Shown here one piece after another: positions 25,785 through 33,801 of a stretch of 64,000 bases of DNA; positions within the stretch are counted from its first letter, which is position 1; each line of letters opens with the position of its first letter. The position numbers and the translations under genes are program-made. The notes below the pieces were generated by a model. It had not been told where the DNA came from and did not search any database. It saw only the letters and a list, made by a program, of their open reading frames with translations. The DNA is taken from assembly GCF_004366075.1 (NCBI RefSeq), contig NZ_SODU01000001.1:1611251-1675250 (forward strand), written 5' to 3'. Source of the DNA: Kribbella pratensis (GTDB taxonomy: Bacteria; Actinomycetota; Actinomycetes; Propionibacteriales; Kribbellaceae).

Positions 25785-26626
25785 AACGCAACCGGCTCAA
25801 GCCCCCGACTGCACCACTTCGCCTGATCCGGCTGAAGCCCCGGAGTACGACCGCGTTGCTTGTCGCCTCGCTCGCGGGCGTGCTCGGGTTCGCGTGGCCG
25901 CTGTTCTTCCAGACCTCGCAGGCAGGCGAGTCCGCGATCGGTCACACCACAGACGCGCCGTGGCTGTTCGTGTTGCTGCTGCCGTTGCTCGTGGCCGTCG
26001 TACTGGCGGAGCTCTCCGAGGCCGGGATCGACGCGAAGGTGATCTCACTGGTCGGCATGCTTGCCGCGGTCGGCGCGGCCCTGCGAGCGTTGGGCCCAGG
26101 TACGGCGGGACTCGAGCCGGGGTTCTTCCTGCTCGTGCTGGCGGGACGGGCGTTCGGCGCCGGGTTCGGGTTCGTGCTCGGGGCGGTGTCGTTGCTGGGC
26201 GGGGCGCTGATCAGCGGTGGGGTCGGGCCGTGGATGCCGTTCCAGATGTTCGCGTGCGCGTGGGTCGGGTGTCTTGCGGGTCTGCTGCCGCGGGTCGGCG
26301 GGCGGTTGGAGTTGCTGCTGCTGGCGGCGTACTCGCTGGTGTCGGGTGTGCTGTACGGCGTGATCATGAACCTCTGGTTCTGGCCGTACGCGACGTTCGG
26401 CAGCGACTTCTCGTTCATCCCGGGCGACACACTGGCCGCCAACCTGCACCGGTACTTCTTGTTCGTGGTGGCGACGTCGCTGGGGTGGGACATTCCGCGC
26501 GGCATCCTGAGCGCGGTGCTGGTGCTGCTGCTCGGGCGGCCGATCCTGAACGCTTTCCGGCGTACGGCGCGCAAGGCGGCCTTCGAGGCGCCGGTGGTTT
26601 TCGAGCCCGGGAGGACGAATGCCTGA
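25781..26626 (+). CDS. ECF transporter S (substrate-binding) component, probably for corrinoid
   Basis: A 281-residue membrane protein with a Lys/Arg/Pro-rich start and about six helices. The middle has GFVLGAVSLLGGALISGGVG and WMPFQMFACAWVG, patterns seen in S components of the CbrT/QueT type. The loop GSDFSFIPG and the final helix pair are also typical. It should bind the vitamin at the outer face and toppled with EcfT release it inside. Cobalamin is inferred from the riboswitch upstream and cobU/cobS downstream. GTG start overlaps the ATPase stop; cobU starts inside its last codons (8-base overlap). Confidence 0.83.
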   Translation: MKRNRLKPPTAPLRLIRLKPRSTTALLVASLAGVLGFAWPLFFQTSQAGESAIGHTTDAPWLFVLLLPLLVAVVLAELSEAGIDAKVISLVGMLAAVGAALRALGPGTAGLEPGFFLLVLAGRAFGAGFGFVLGAVSLLGGALISGGVGPWMPFQMFACAWVGCLAGLLPRVGGRLELLLLAAYSLVSGVLYGVIMNLWFWPYATFGSDFSFIPGDTLAANLHRYFLFVVATSLGWDIPRGILSAVLVLLLGRPILNAFRRTARKAAFEAPVVFEPGRTNA

Positions 26627-27146
26627 CCGAACCCTCATCCTCGGCGGAGCCCGCTCCGGCAAGTCCGTCGCCGCCGAACGCCTGCTGTCCGCGGAGCCCG
26701 ACGTCCTGTACGTCGCGACCGGCGGAAACGACTCCGGGGACGCCGAGTGGGCGGACCGGGTCGCGAAGCACCAGGCCCGCCGGCCGGCCTCCTGGGGTCT
26801 GGCGGAAACGATCGACCTGGTGCCGCTGCTCGAGTCCCCCGGTCCCCCGCTCCTGATCGACTGCCTCACCCTCTGGCTGTCGCGCACCATGGACACCGTC
26901 GACGTCTGGTCCGATCTCGACCGCGCGGGCCTCGTCGAGCAAGCCATCGCCGGCCTCGCCGACGCGTGGTCCGCGACCGCCCGCCGCGTGGTTGCCGTCA
27001 GCAACGACGTGGGTTCGGGCATCGTCCCCGCCGACCCCGGGACCCGTCTGTTCCGCGACCTCATGGGCCGCCTCAACACCACCATCTCCCTGGCGTCCGA
27101 CCAGGTCCTCTGGACCATGGCCGGCCGAACCCTCCCCCTCACATGA
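26619..27146 (+). CDS. cobU: Adenosylcobinamide kinase / adenosylcobinamide-phosphate guanylyltransferase
   Basis: A 175-residue cytosolic enzyme that phosphorylates adenosylcobinamide and then transfers GMP to give adenosylcobinamide-GDP. The P-loop GGARSGKS (9-16) is at the start. The segment KHQARRPASWGLAE holds the histidine that becomes guanylylated (KH..RRP..W). LIDCLTLWLSR is the Walker B-like strand, and VSNDVGSGIVP is conserved in the family. Length is normal. It overlaps the S-component gene and then cobS (ATGA). With an uptake system and cobS but no cobT here, the unit looks like corrinoid salvage. Confidence 0.93.
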   Translation: MPDRTLILGGARSGKSVAAERLLSAEPDVLYVATGGNDSGDAEWADRVAKHQARRPASWGLAETIDLVPLLESPGPPLLIDCLTLWLSRTMDTVDVWSDLDRAGLVEQAIAGLADAWSATARRVVAVSNDVGSGIVPADPGTRLFRDLMGRLNTTISLASDQVLWTMAGRTLPLT

Positions 27147-27982
27147 CCGAGCCCGGCGAACCGGAAGCCGCCGCCGGGCCCGCAGACGCCAACGTCCGAC
27201 GGGCCTGGAGCGATGCCGCGCGACTCTCGCTCGGCACGCTCACGGTCCTGCCCGCGGGCGTGCCATCACGAGTTGATCGAGAGGTCGGCGGGCGCGCGAT
27301 GGTGCTGGCCCCGGCCGTCGGAGTGCTGGTCGGCGGGATCGCTGCCGCGGTTGTCGTGCTTGCGCAGCTGGTGAAGCCGGACGCGGACCTGCTGGCGGCC
27401 GTACTCGGGGTGCTGGTTGTCGCCGGGCTCTCGGGCGGACTGCACCTGGACGGCCTCGCCGACTTCGCCGACGCCCTGGGCAGCCGGCGGGACCGCGAGA
27501 CGATGCTGCGGATCATGAAGCAGAGCGACATCGGCCCGTTCGGTGTCGTCGCCATCGTCGGCGTACTGCTCCTCGACGTCGCCGCCCTCACCGCCTGCCT
27601 GCAAGCGGACTTCGGCTGGCAGGCGCTTCTGATCGCCACCGCCGCGAGCCGCCTCACCCTCCCCTGGTCCTGCCGTACGTCGATCCCCGCGGCCCGCCCC
27701 GACGGCCTGGGATCGTTCGTCGCCGCTACCGTCCGCCCACTCACGGCAACCCTCACTACAGCCGCAGTACTCGCCGCGGCCATCGCGCTCAGTTGGCTCG
27801 CGTCCCCCGCCGTACTCCGTTCGTCCGGCACCGCAGGCGCCGTACTCCTGGCCGTTCTGACCAGCCTGCTCATCGGCCGCCGAGCTGTCCGGGCGCTCGG
27901 CGGCACCACCGGCGACGTCCTCGGCGCGATCGTCGAAATGGCTCTCCCGGTGGCCCTTGTGACGCTCGCCTTGACCGTGTGA
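27143..27982 (+). CDS. cobS: Adenosylcobinamide-GDP ribazoletransferase
   Basis: A 279-residue integral membrane enzyme that joins adenosylcobinamide-GDP to alpha-ribazole (phosphate), the last step of cobalamin assembly. The signature HLDGLADFADALG (from H101) with its metal-binding aspartates is intact, followed by MLRIMKQSDIGPFGV. About six hydrophobic helices follow. The ATG at 27143 overlaps the cobU stop. It is the last gene of the riboswitch-led run. The following 150 bases have a weak inverted repeat (accacc/ggtggt) but no clear terminator. Confidence 0.92.
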   Translation: MTEPGEPEAAAGPADANVRRAWSDAARLSLGTLTVLPAGVPSRVDREVGGRAMVLAPAVGVLVGGIAAAVVVLAQLVKPDADLLAAVLGVLVVAGLSGGLHLDGLADFADALGSRRDRETMLRIMKQSDIGPFGVVAIVGVLLLDVAALTACLQADFGWQALLIATAASRLTLPWSCRTSIPAARPDGLGSFVAATVRPLTATLTTAAVLAAAIALSWLASPAVLRSSGTAGAVLLAVLTSLLIGRRAVRALGGTTGDVLGAIVEMALPVALVTLALTV

Positions 27983-28120
27983 GCGCTCACCTCCACCACC
28001 TCGTGGCCGGGGTGGTCTACTCTCGCCGACGAGACGTTTCAGAGGGGTAGTGACGGCGAGGTTGCGGAAGATGTTCGTGGTTCACCACCGGTGGGCGGCC
28101 GGGCACGCCCCGCGATCCGT

Positions 28121-28135
28121 TATCTTTATGTAATG
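28121..28135 (+). promoter_or_regulatory. Possible leaderless promoter of the ROK regulator
   Basis: TATCTT (28121-28126) lies six bases before the ATG, and no ribosome site precedes the start. This spacing would put the transcript start at the A of the ATG, giving a leaderless message, common in actinomycetes. No good -35 box is visible, so the call is tentative. Confidence 0.35.
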
Positions 28136-29308
28136 AACGCAACTCGCCCGGCTCCCGGCTCGCAGGCTTCGCTGCGCGAAGCCAATCGTGCGCGCGTTCT
28201 CGGCGTCGTCCGGCAGCACGGCCCGCTCACGCAGGTCGAGATCGCCGCCGCCTCCGGACTCTCCGCCGCCACCGTCTCGAACATGGTCAAGGAGCTCGAT
28301 CAGGCCGGCATGGTCGGCCTGTCCCGCAGCATCCGCAACGGCCGCCGCGCCGTACTGGTCTCCCTCGCGTCCGGCGGTGGGCTGCTGGCCGGTGTCGCGT
28401 TCGGCGAGCGCGACGTCCGCGTCGCGGTCGCGAACGGTTCCCGCGAGATCCTCGCCCAGCAACTGATGCCGCTGCAGGCCGATCACGTCGCCGACGAGGG
28501 CATGGAGCGCGCCGCCCGGCTGCTCGCCGACCTGGCCGAGACGGTCAGCTCCGGCGTCGAGGACATCTCCGCCATCGGGTTCGGGCTGCCGATGCCGGTC
28601 GACTCCGTCAGCGGCGAGGCGGGGTCCGACGCGGTGCTGCCCGGCTGGCGCGGCGTCAACGTGACCGAGGCGATGTCCGGGTACCTGCGCGCCCCGGTCG
28701 CACTCGACAACACCGCGAACCTCGCGGCCCTGGGCGAACTGCGGGCCGGCGCGCTCCGCGGCGTCCGGAACGGCTGCTACCTGAAGTTCTCGTACGGCGT
28801 CGGCGCGGGCATCGTGATCAACGGCGACGTGTTCCGCGGTTCGACCGGTACGGCGGGCGAGATCGGGCACGTCACGATCGACGAGAACGGCCCGATCTGC
28901 CGCTGCGGCAACCGCGGCTGCCTGGACACGTTCGTCGGCTCGCGCGCGCTGATCAGCAGCCTGGCCGCGTCGCACGGACCGCTGCGGCTGAAGGACATCG
29001 TGACTCGCGCACTCGGCGGCGATCTCGGCTGCCGCCGGGTGATCGAGGACGCCGGCCGCCGGGTCGGCGTCGCCGTGGCAGGCGTCGTCAACCTGCTGAA
29101 CCCGGAGGCGATCGTGGTCGGCGGCCTGATGGCCGAGGCCGGCGAACTGATCCACGCCCCGCTCCGCGAGGCGCTCGACCGGTGCGCGATCCCGAGCGCC
29201 GCGGCGAGCGTCGAACTGCGCCCCGCCGAGCTCGGCGACGAGGCGGACATCGTCGGCGCGATCCACCGCGCGTCGATGCTGAGTCATACCAATATCTCCA
29301 TTTCTTGA
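28133..29308 (+). CDS. ROK family transcriptional regulator
   Basis: A 391-residue repressor of the NagC/XylR type. The N-terminal winged helix (about 14-75) has TQVEIAAASGLSAATVSNMV as helix-turn-helix. The ROK sugar-kinase-like domain follows, with the zinc motif CRCGNRGC preceded by GTAGEIGHV. It should sense a sugar or sugar phosphate and control the XylF/G/H-like transporter that starts 80 bases downstream on the same strand. A palindrome pair at its 3' end is a likely binding site. The ATG at 28133 begins a typical N-terminal tail; the frame extends upstream only 14 codons. Confidence 0.9.
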   Translation: MNATRPAPGSQASLREANRARVLGVVRQHGPLTQVEIAAASGLSAATVSNMVKELDQAGMVGLSRSIRNGRRAVLVSLASGGGLLAGVAFGERDVRVAVANGSREILAQQLMPLQADHVADEGMERAARLLADLAETVSSGVEDISAIGFGLPMPVDSVSGEAGSDAVLPGWRGVNVTEAMSGYLRAPVALDNTANLAALGELRAGALRGVRNGCYLKFSYGVGAGIVINGDVFRGSTGTAGEIGHVTIDENGPICRCGNRGCLDTFVGSRALISSLAASHGPLRLKDIVTRALGGDLGCRRVIEDAGRRVGVAVAGVVNLLNPEAIVVGGLMAEAGELIHAPLREALDRCAIPSAAASVELRPAELGDEADIVGAIHRASMLSHTNISIS

Positions 29309-29330
29309 ATTCAAGTCTTGACGCCAAGAC
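29304..29330. promoter_or_regulatory. Palindrome pair, probable ROK operator
   Basis: A perfect palindrome CTTGAATTCAAG (29304-29315) is directly followed by GTCTTG-ACGC-CAAGAC (29315-29330). Both carry the CTTG/CAAG half-sites and lie between the regulator's stop codon and the transporter's first gene. TTGAC within the second repeat could serve as a -35 box. This is a strong candidate for autogenous control of the sugar transporter. Confidence 0.6.
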
Positions 29331-29388
29331 GCCGGCGGGCTTGACTGCGGGCAGGCCAATCGGGGCCGTCTCGTCAAGGAGCCGCCAT

Positions 29389-30474
29389 ATGTCCTTCTCA
29401 GCACTTCGTCTCGTCGGCCTCGGGCTTGCCGTCTCGGCCCTCGCCACCTCCTTGGTGGCCTGTGGCAAGGACGACACAGGCTCCGGCTCGGGCAGCGGCT
29501 CAGGCGGCGCGAAAAAGGTCGCGCTGTTGCTGCCCGAGTCGAAGACCACCCGGTACGAGGCGCTCGACCGCCCGCTGTTCACCGAGGCGCTGAAGGCGGC
29601 CTGCGGCGACTGCCAGCTGATCTACAGCAATGCCGATCAGGACGCCGCCAAGCAACAGCAGCAGGCCGAGGCCGCGCTCACCCAGGGCGCGAACGTCCTG
29701 GTTCTCGACCCGGTCGACGGCAAGGCCGCCGCCGCGGTCGCCGCCTCCGCGAAGGCCCAGAGCGTCCCGGTGGTCGCGTACGACCGGTTCATCGAGAACG
29801 CCAACTACTACGTGTCGTTCGAGAACGAGGCGGTCGGCAAGCTGCAGGCGCAGACCCTGGTGGATGCGCTCAAGGCGGCCGGCAAGACGTCCGGCAACCT
29901 CGCGATGATCAACGGCTCGCCGACCGACCCGAACGCCGCCGACTTCAAGAAGGGCGCGCACAGCGTGCTCGACTCCAGCGGGTTCAAGATCGCCGCCGAG
30001 TTCGACACCCCGGACTGGAGCCCGGACAAGGCGCAGGGCTGGATGGAGGGCCAGCTGAGCGCGATCAAGAACGGCCTGGTCGGTGTGTACGCCGCCAACG
30101 ACGGCACCGCGGGTGGCGCGATCGCCGCGCTGAAGGGCGGTGGCGTGAAGCCGCTGCCGCCGGTCACTGGGCAGGACTCGGAACTGGCCGCGATCCAGCG
30201 GATCATCGCCGGCGACCAGGCGATGACCATCTACAAGGCGGTCAAGCCGCAGGCAGAGGCCGCCGCCAAGGGTGCGGTTGCGCTGGCGAACGGCGGCAAG
30301 CCCGAGTCCACCACCGAAAAGAACGGCGTACCGTCGACGATCCTCGACCCGGTCGCGGTGACCAAGGACAACATCAAGGACACCGTCGTCAAGGACAACA
30401 TCTACAAGGTCACCGACATCTGCACCGCGTCCTTCGCTGCCGCCTGCACCGCCGCAGGCCTGTCCGCCAACTGA
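29389..30474 (+). CDS. Sugar ABC transporter substrate-binding lipoprotein (XylF-like)
   Basis: A 361-residue exported lipoprotein. The signal peptide ends in a lipobox (SLVAC, Cys21-22 region), followed by a Gly/Ser linker. The type I periplasmic-binding fold shows XylF-like features: SNADQDAAKQQQQAEAALTQ, VLVLDPVDGKAAA, and VPVVAYDRFI. It should capture a pentose or related sugar outside the membrane. The start is set by AAGGAG eleven bases before the ATG. A strong hairpin lies between it and the ATPase gene, which would favour higher expression of the binding protein. Xylose is the nearest guess, not proven. Confidence 0.88.
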   Translation: MSFSALRLVGLGLAVSALATSLVACGKDDTGSGSGSGSGGAKKVALLLPESKTTRYEALDRPLFTEALKAACGDCQLIYSNADQDAAKQQQQAEAALTQGANVLVLDPVDGKAAAAVAASAKAQSVPVVAYDRFIENANYYVSFENEAVGKLQAQTLVDALKAAGKTSGNLAMINGSPTDPNAADFKKGAHSVLDSSGFKIAAEFDTPDWSPDKAQGWMEGQLSAIKNGLVGVYAANDGTAGGAIAALKGGGVKPLPPVTGQDSELAAIQRIIAGDQAMTIYKAVKPQAEAAAKGAVALANGGKPESTTEKNGVPSTILDPVAVTKDNIKDTVVKDNIYKVTDICTASFAAACTAAGLSAN

Positions 30475-30483
30475 CCCGCCCCT

Positions 30484-30523
30484 CGGCGTAGCCCCCCGCA
30501 GTGAGGTGCGGGGGGCTGCGCCG
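30484..30523 (+). terminator. Strong hairpin between binding protein and ATPase genes
   Basis: AGCCCCCCGCA (30490-30500) pairs perfectly with TGCGGGGGGCT (30507-30517) over a 6-base loop, extended by CGGCGT/GCGCCG (30484-30489 with 30518-30523, one G-T pair). This gives about 17 pairs. No T-run follows. It may be a partial terminator or an mRNA end stabiliser that lifts binding-protein levels over those of the downstream transporter genes. Confidence 0.65.
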
Positions 30524-30587
30524 ACCTCTCCCCAACCGCGCCCCCGGCGAGGATCATGGCGTGAAATAAGTCCAGGAGGCTCAACAC

Positions 30588-31403
30588 GTGACTGTTACCC
30601 CGACTCCCCTCGACGTCGGCGCCGGTACGGTGCTGACGCTGCAGGGAGTCTCCAAGCGTTTCGGCGCCGTGCAGGCTCTGAAGAACATCGAGCTGGACGT
30701 CCGTGCCGGTGAGGTGCTCGCTCTCGTCGGCGACAACGGGGCCGGCAAGTCCACGCTGGTCAAGACGATCGCCGGCGTCTACACGGCCGACGACGGGTCG
30801 ATGGTGTTCGACGGCCGACCGGTCCGGGTCGGTAGCCCGGCCGAGGCGCAGCAGCTCGGCATCGCCACCGTGTTCCAGGACCTCGCGCTGTGCGACAACC
30901 TCGACGTGGTCGCGAACCTGTACCTCGGCCGCGAGCTGCGCAAGAACGGCGCCCTCGACGAGGTCGAGATGGAGCGCTCCTCCTGGGAGCTGCTCCGGCA
31001 GCTGTCCGCGAAGATCCCCTCGGTCCGGATCCCGGTCGCCAGCCTGTCCGGCGGCCAGCGGCAGACCGTCGCGATCGCGCGCAGCCTGCTCGGCCGGCCC
31101 AAGGTCGTGATGCTGGACGAACCGACCGCGGCCCTCGGCGTCGCTCAGACCGCCGAGGTCCTCAACCTGGTCGAGCGGCTCCGCGAACGCGGGCTGGCCG
31201 TCATCCTGATCAGCCACAACATGGCCGACGTGATGGCGGTCGCGGACCGGGTCGCCGTACTGCGTCTCGGCCGCAACAACGGCGTCTTCGTGGTCAGCGA
31301 GACCAGGACGCAGGACATCATCGCCGCGATCACCGGCGCTACCGACAACGCGGTCTCCGAGCGCGCAGCGCGCCGGAGCCGGGAAGAGGGACCGGCCTCA
31401 TGA
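30588..31403 (+). CDS. Sugar ABC transporter ATP-binding protein (XylG-like, single domain)
   Basis: A 271-residue ATPase with Walker A GDNGAGKST, Q-loop, signature LSGGQRQ and Walker B VVMLDEPTAALG. Related XylG/RbsA proteins carry two ABC domains (about 500 residues); this one has one, as in several actinobacterial carbohydrate transporters, so it should act as a dimer. It energises the permease encoded next. The GTG start follows AGGAGG, and the stop overlaps the permease start (ATGA). Confidence 0.9.
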   Translation: MTVTPTPLDVGAGTVLTLQGVSKRFGAVQALKNIELDVRAGEVLALVGDNGAGKSTLVKTIAGVYTADDGSMVFDGRPVRVGSPAEAQQLGIATVFQDLALCDNLDVVANLYLGRELRKNGALDEVEMERSSWELLRQLSAKIPSVRIPVASLSGGQRQTVAIARSLLGRPKVVMLDEPTAALGVAQTAEVLNLVERLRERGLAVILISHNMADVMAVADRVAVLRLGRNNGVFVVSETRTQDIIAAITGATDNAVSERAARRSREEGPAS

Positions 31404-32704
31404 GTCTCCAAGGATCGGGGACCCGCCCCCAGGACATCACGGGTACGACGGCGGCGCCCGAGGAGAACGGCGCGGCCCAGCTGCCGGCCGATCTCCAGGA
31501 CGAGCGGCTGATCGCCGGGCACGGGATCAGCGGCGCGGTCGGCGCCTTCACCGCCCGGCTGCGGTCCGGCGACCTGGGCTCGGTCCCGGTGGTCGTCGGC
31601 CTGGTCATCATCTGGGCAGTCTTCCAGATCGCGAACAGCTCGTTCCTGTCCAGCCGCAACCTGGTGAACCTCACGCTGCAGACCACGTCCGTCGGCGTGA
31701 TTGCCCTCGGCATCGTTCTGGTCCTGCTGCTCGGCGAGATCGACCTCTCGGTCGGTTCGGTGAGCGGCGTGGCAGCTGCGGTCGTCGGCGTCACGTTCGT
31801 CAACAAGGGCTGGCCGATCGTCGCGTCGCTCGTCGCCGCCGTCGCGCTCGGTGTGCTGATCGGCCTGTTCTACGGCCTCCTGTACACGCGCTTCGGCGTA
31901 CCGAGCTTCGTCATCACTCTCGCCGGTCTGCTCGGGTTCCTCGGTCTCCAGCTGCTGGTGCTGGGCAAGGACGGCACGATCAACCTGCCGTACGACTCCG
32001 CGCTGGTCGGATTCGCGACGCGGAGCTTCCTCTCCCCCGCGATGGCCTACGCACTGGTCGCCCTGGTCGTGGTGGCCTACGCGCTGAGCCGCTGGCAGGG
32101 CCGGACCGCCCGCGCCGCGGCCGGTCTGTCCGCGGCGCCGAACTCGGTGATCGCGATCAAGGCCGCCGGCCTCGCGATCGTGCTGCTGATCCCGATCGCG
32201 GTGCTCAACGGCGACCGCGGCGTCTCGTCGATGTTCCTGCTGTTCCTCGCCCTGGTCGTGGTCACCGACCTCGCCGTACGACGGACGCGCTGGGGCCGAT
32301 CGGTCTTCGCCGTCGGCGGCAACGTCGAGGCAGCGCGCCGGGCCGGTATCAACGTCCGGATGATCTACCTGACGGTGTTCGCGGCCTGCACCACCTTCGC
32401 CGCGGTGGGCGGCATCCTCGCGGCGGCCCGGCTGGTGGCCGTCGGCCAGGCCAGCGGTGGCACGGACGTGAACCTGAACGCGATCGCGTCCGCTGTCATC
32501 GGCGGCACCAGCCTGTTCGGCGGCCGTGGTTCGGCGTACTCCGCGCTGCTCGGCGCGCTGGTGATCACCTCGATCTCCAACGGTCTCGCCCTGCTCAGCC
32601 TGGACTCCAACGTCCGCTACATCGTCACCGCGGGCGTCCTGCTGATCGCCGTCACCATCGACTCCCTCAGCCGCCGCAGCCGCCAGGCCCACGGCCGCGC
32701 ATAG
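31400..32704 (+). CDS. Sugar ABC transporter permease (XylH-like)
   Basis: A 434-residue membrane protein with a soluble N-terminal tail (about 60 residues) and about ten helices. LLLGEIDLSVGSVSG and GVPSFVITLAGLLGFLG are hallmark motifs of BPD_transp_2 permeases for ribose and xylose. AVGGNVEAARRAGINV and IGGTSLFGGRGS follow near the C-terminus. It should form a homodimeric channel with the single-domain ATPase. The ATG overlaps the ATPase stop. A strong bidirectional terminator follows 12 bases after its stop. Confidence 0.9.
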   Translation: MSLQGSGTRPQDITGTTAAPEENGAAQLPADLQDERLIAGHGISGAVGAFTARLRSGDLGSVPVVVGLVIIWAVFQIANSSFLSSRNLVNLTLQTTSVGVIALGIVLVLLLGEIDLSVGSVSGVAAAVVGVTFVNKGWPIVASLVAAVALGVLIGLFYGLLYTRFGVPSFVITLAGLLGFLGLQLLVLGKDGTINLPYDSALVGFATRSFLSPAMAYALVALVVVAYALSRWQGRTARAAAGLSAAPNSVIAIKAAGLAIVLLIPIAVLNGDRGVSSMFLLFLALVVVTDLAVRRTRWGRSVFAVGGNVEAARRAGINVRMIYLTVFAACTTFAAVGGILAAARLVAVGQASGGTDVNLNAIASAVIGGTSLFGGRGSAYSALLGALVITSISNGLALLSLDSNVRYIVTAGVLLIAVTIDSLSRRSRQAHGRA

Positions 32705-32715
32705 CCAATCCGGAC

Positions 32716-32757
32716 ACAAGTAGGCCCTCCGTCGCCTTTGACGGAGGGCCTACTTGT
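32716..32757. terminator. Bidirectional terminator
   Basis: An 18-base perfect inverted repeat (32716-32733 with 32740-32757, arms containing AAGTAGGCCCTCC) encloses a 6-base loop. It lies between the convergent ends of the sugar permease gene and the peptide ATPase gene. TTGTCTT follows on the plus strand. It probably stops both transcripts. Confidence 0.85.
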
Positions 32758-32761
32758 TGTC

Positions 32762-33781
32762 TTACGCGGTTTCGGCGATCAGATCGGCCTTCGGTTCCGC
32801 GAAGTGGCAGGCGGCCGTGTGGCCCGGGCTCGACTGCGGCTTGATCTCCAGCAGCGGCTCCTGGGTGGCGCAGATGTCCTCCGCCTTCCAGCACCGGGTC
32901 CGGAACCGGCAGCCGCTCGGCGGGTCGATCGGCGAGGGTACGTCGCCGACCAGCCGGATCCGCTCCTTCGGCGGGACGCCGCGGATCGTGCCCAGGTCCG
33001 GCGCGGCCGACAGCAGCGCCTGCGTGTACGGGTGCTGCGGCGCGTTGTAGATCTGGTCCCGGCTGCCCTGCTCGACGATCTTGCCGAGGTACATCACCGC
33101 GACCTCGTCACAGAAGTGCCGGACCACGCCGAGGTCGTGCGCGATGAACACGAACGCGATCCCGAGGTCCCTGCGCAGGTCCTCGAGCAGGTTCATCACC
33201 TGGGCCTGGATCGACACGTCGAGCGCGGAGACCGGCTCGTCGGCGATGATCACCTCGGGCTCCACCGCGAGCGCCCGGGCGATGCCGATGCGCTGCCGCT
33301 GACCGCCGGAGAACTCGTTCGGGTAGCGGTTGTGGTGCTCCGGGTTCAGGCCGACGCGCTCCAGCAGTTCCTGGACCCGCGCGAGCTCCTTGCCCCTCGG
33401 CACCAGGTTGTGGACGCGCAGCGGCGTACTGATGATGTTGCTGACCGTCTGCCGCGGGTTCAGTGAGCTGTACGGGTCCTGGAAGACGATCTGCAGCTGG
33501 CGGCGGAACGGCCGCAGCTCCCGCTCCTTCAGCTGCGCGATGTCGGTGCCCTTGAACACGATCTCGCCGGACGTCGGGGTCAGCAGCCGGGTGATCATCC
33601 GGCCGGTGGTCGACTTACCGCAGCCCGACTCGCCGACCAGGCCGAGGCTGGCGCCGGCCTTCAGGTCGAAGGTCACCCCGTCCACGGCCTGCACGACCTT
33701 CTTGGTCCGGCCGAGACCGGCCGCTTCCTTGATCGGGAAGTGCATCTTCAGGTCGCGGACCTGCAAGAGAGTTTCGCTCAT
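32762..33781 (-). CDS. Oligo/dipeptide ABC transporter ATP-binding protein (DppF/OppF)
   Basis: A 339-residue ATPase with Walker A GESGCGKST, signature FSGGQRQR and Walker B VIIADEPVSALD. The C-terminal oligopeptide region has GCRFRTRC with later cysteines (ICATQ, ACHF) that in this family bind an iron-sulfur or stabilising site. It pairs with the DppD-type ATPase encoded 20 bases upstream to drive peptide uptake through the two permeases. It is the last gene of the operon and ends five bases from a shared terminator. Confidence 0.92.
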   Translation of the reverse strand: MSETLLQVRDLKMHFPIKEAAGLGRTKKVVQAVDGVTFDLKAGASLGLVGESGCGKSTTGRMITRLLTPTSGEIVFKGTDIAQLKERELRPFRRQLQIVFQDPYSSLNPRQTVSNIISTPLRVHNLVPRGKELARVQELLERVGLNPEHHNRYPNEFSGGQRQRIGIARALAVEPEVIIADEPVSALDVSIQAQVMNLLEDLRRDLGIAFVFIAHDLGVVRHFCDEVAVMYLGKIVEQGSRDQIYNAPQHPYTQALLSAAPDLGTIRGVPPKERIRLVGDVPSPIDPPSGCRFRTRCWKAEDICATQEPLLEIKPQSSPGHTAACHFAEPKADLIAETA

Positions 33782-33801
33782 GGTTCCTCAGTCCTCTCTC
33801 G

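Noticed and set aside
27998..28019. accacc/ggtggt repeat after cobS as a terminator
   Set aside because: Short arms, long loop and no T-run; the end of the cobalamin operon remains undefined.
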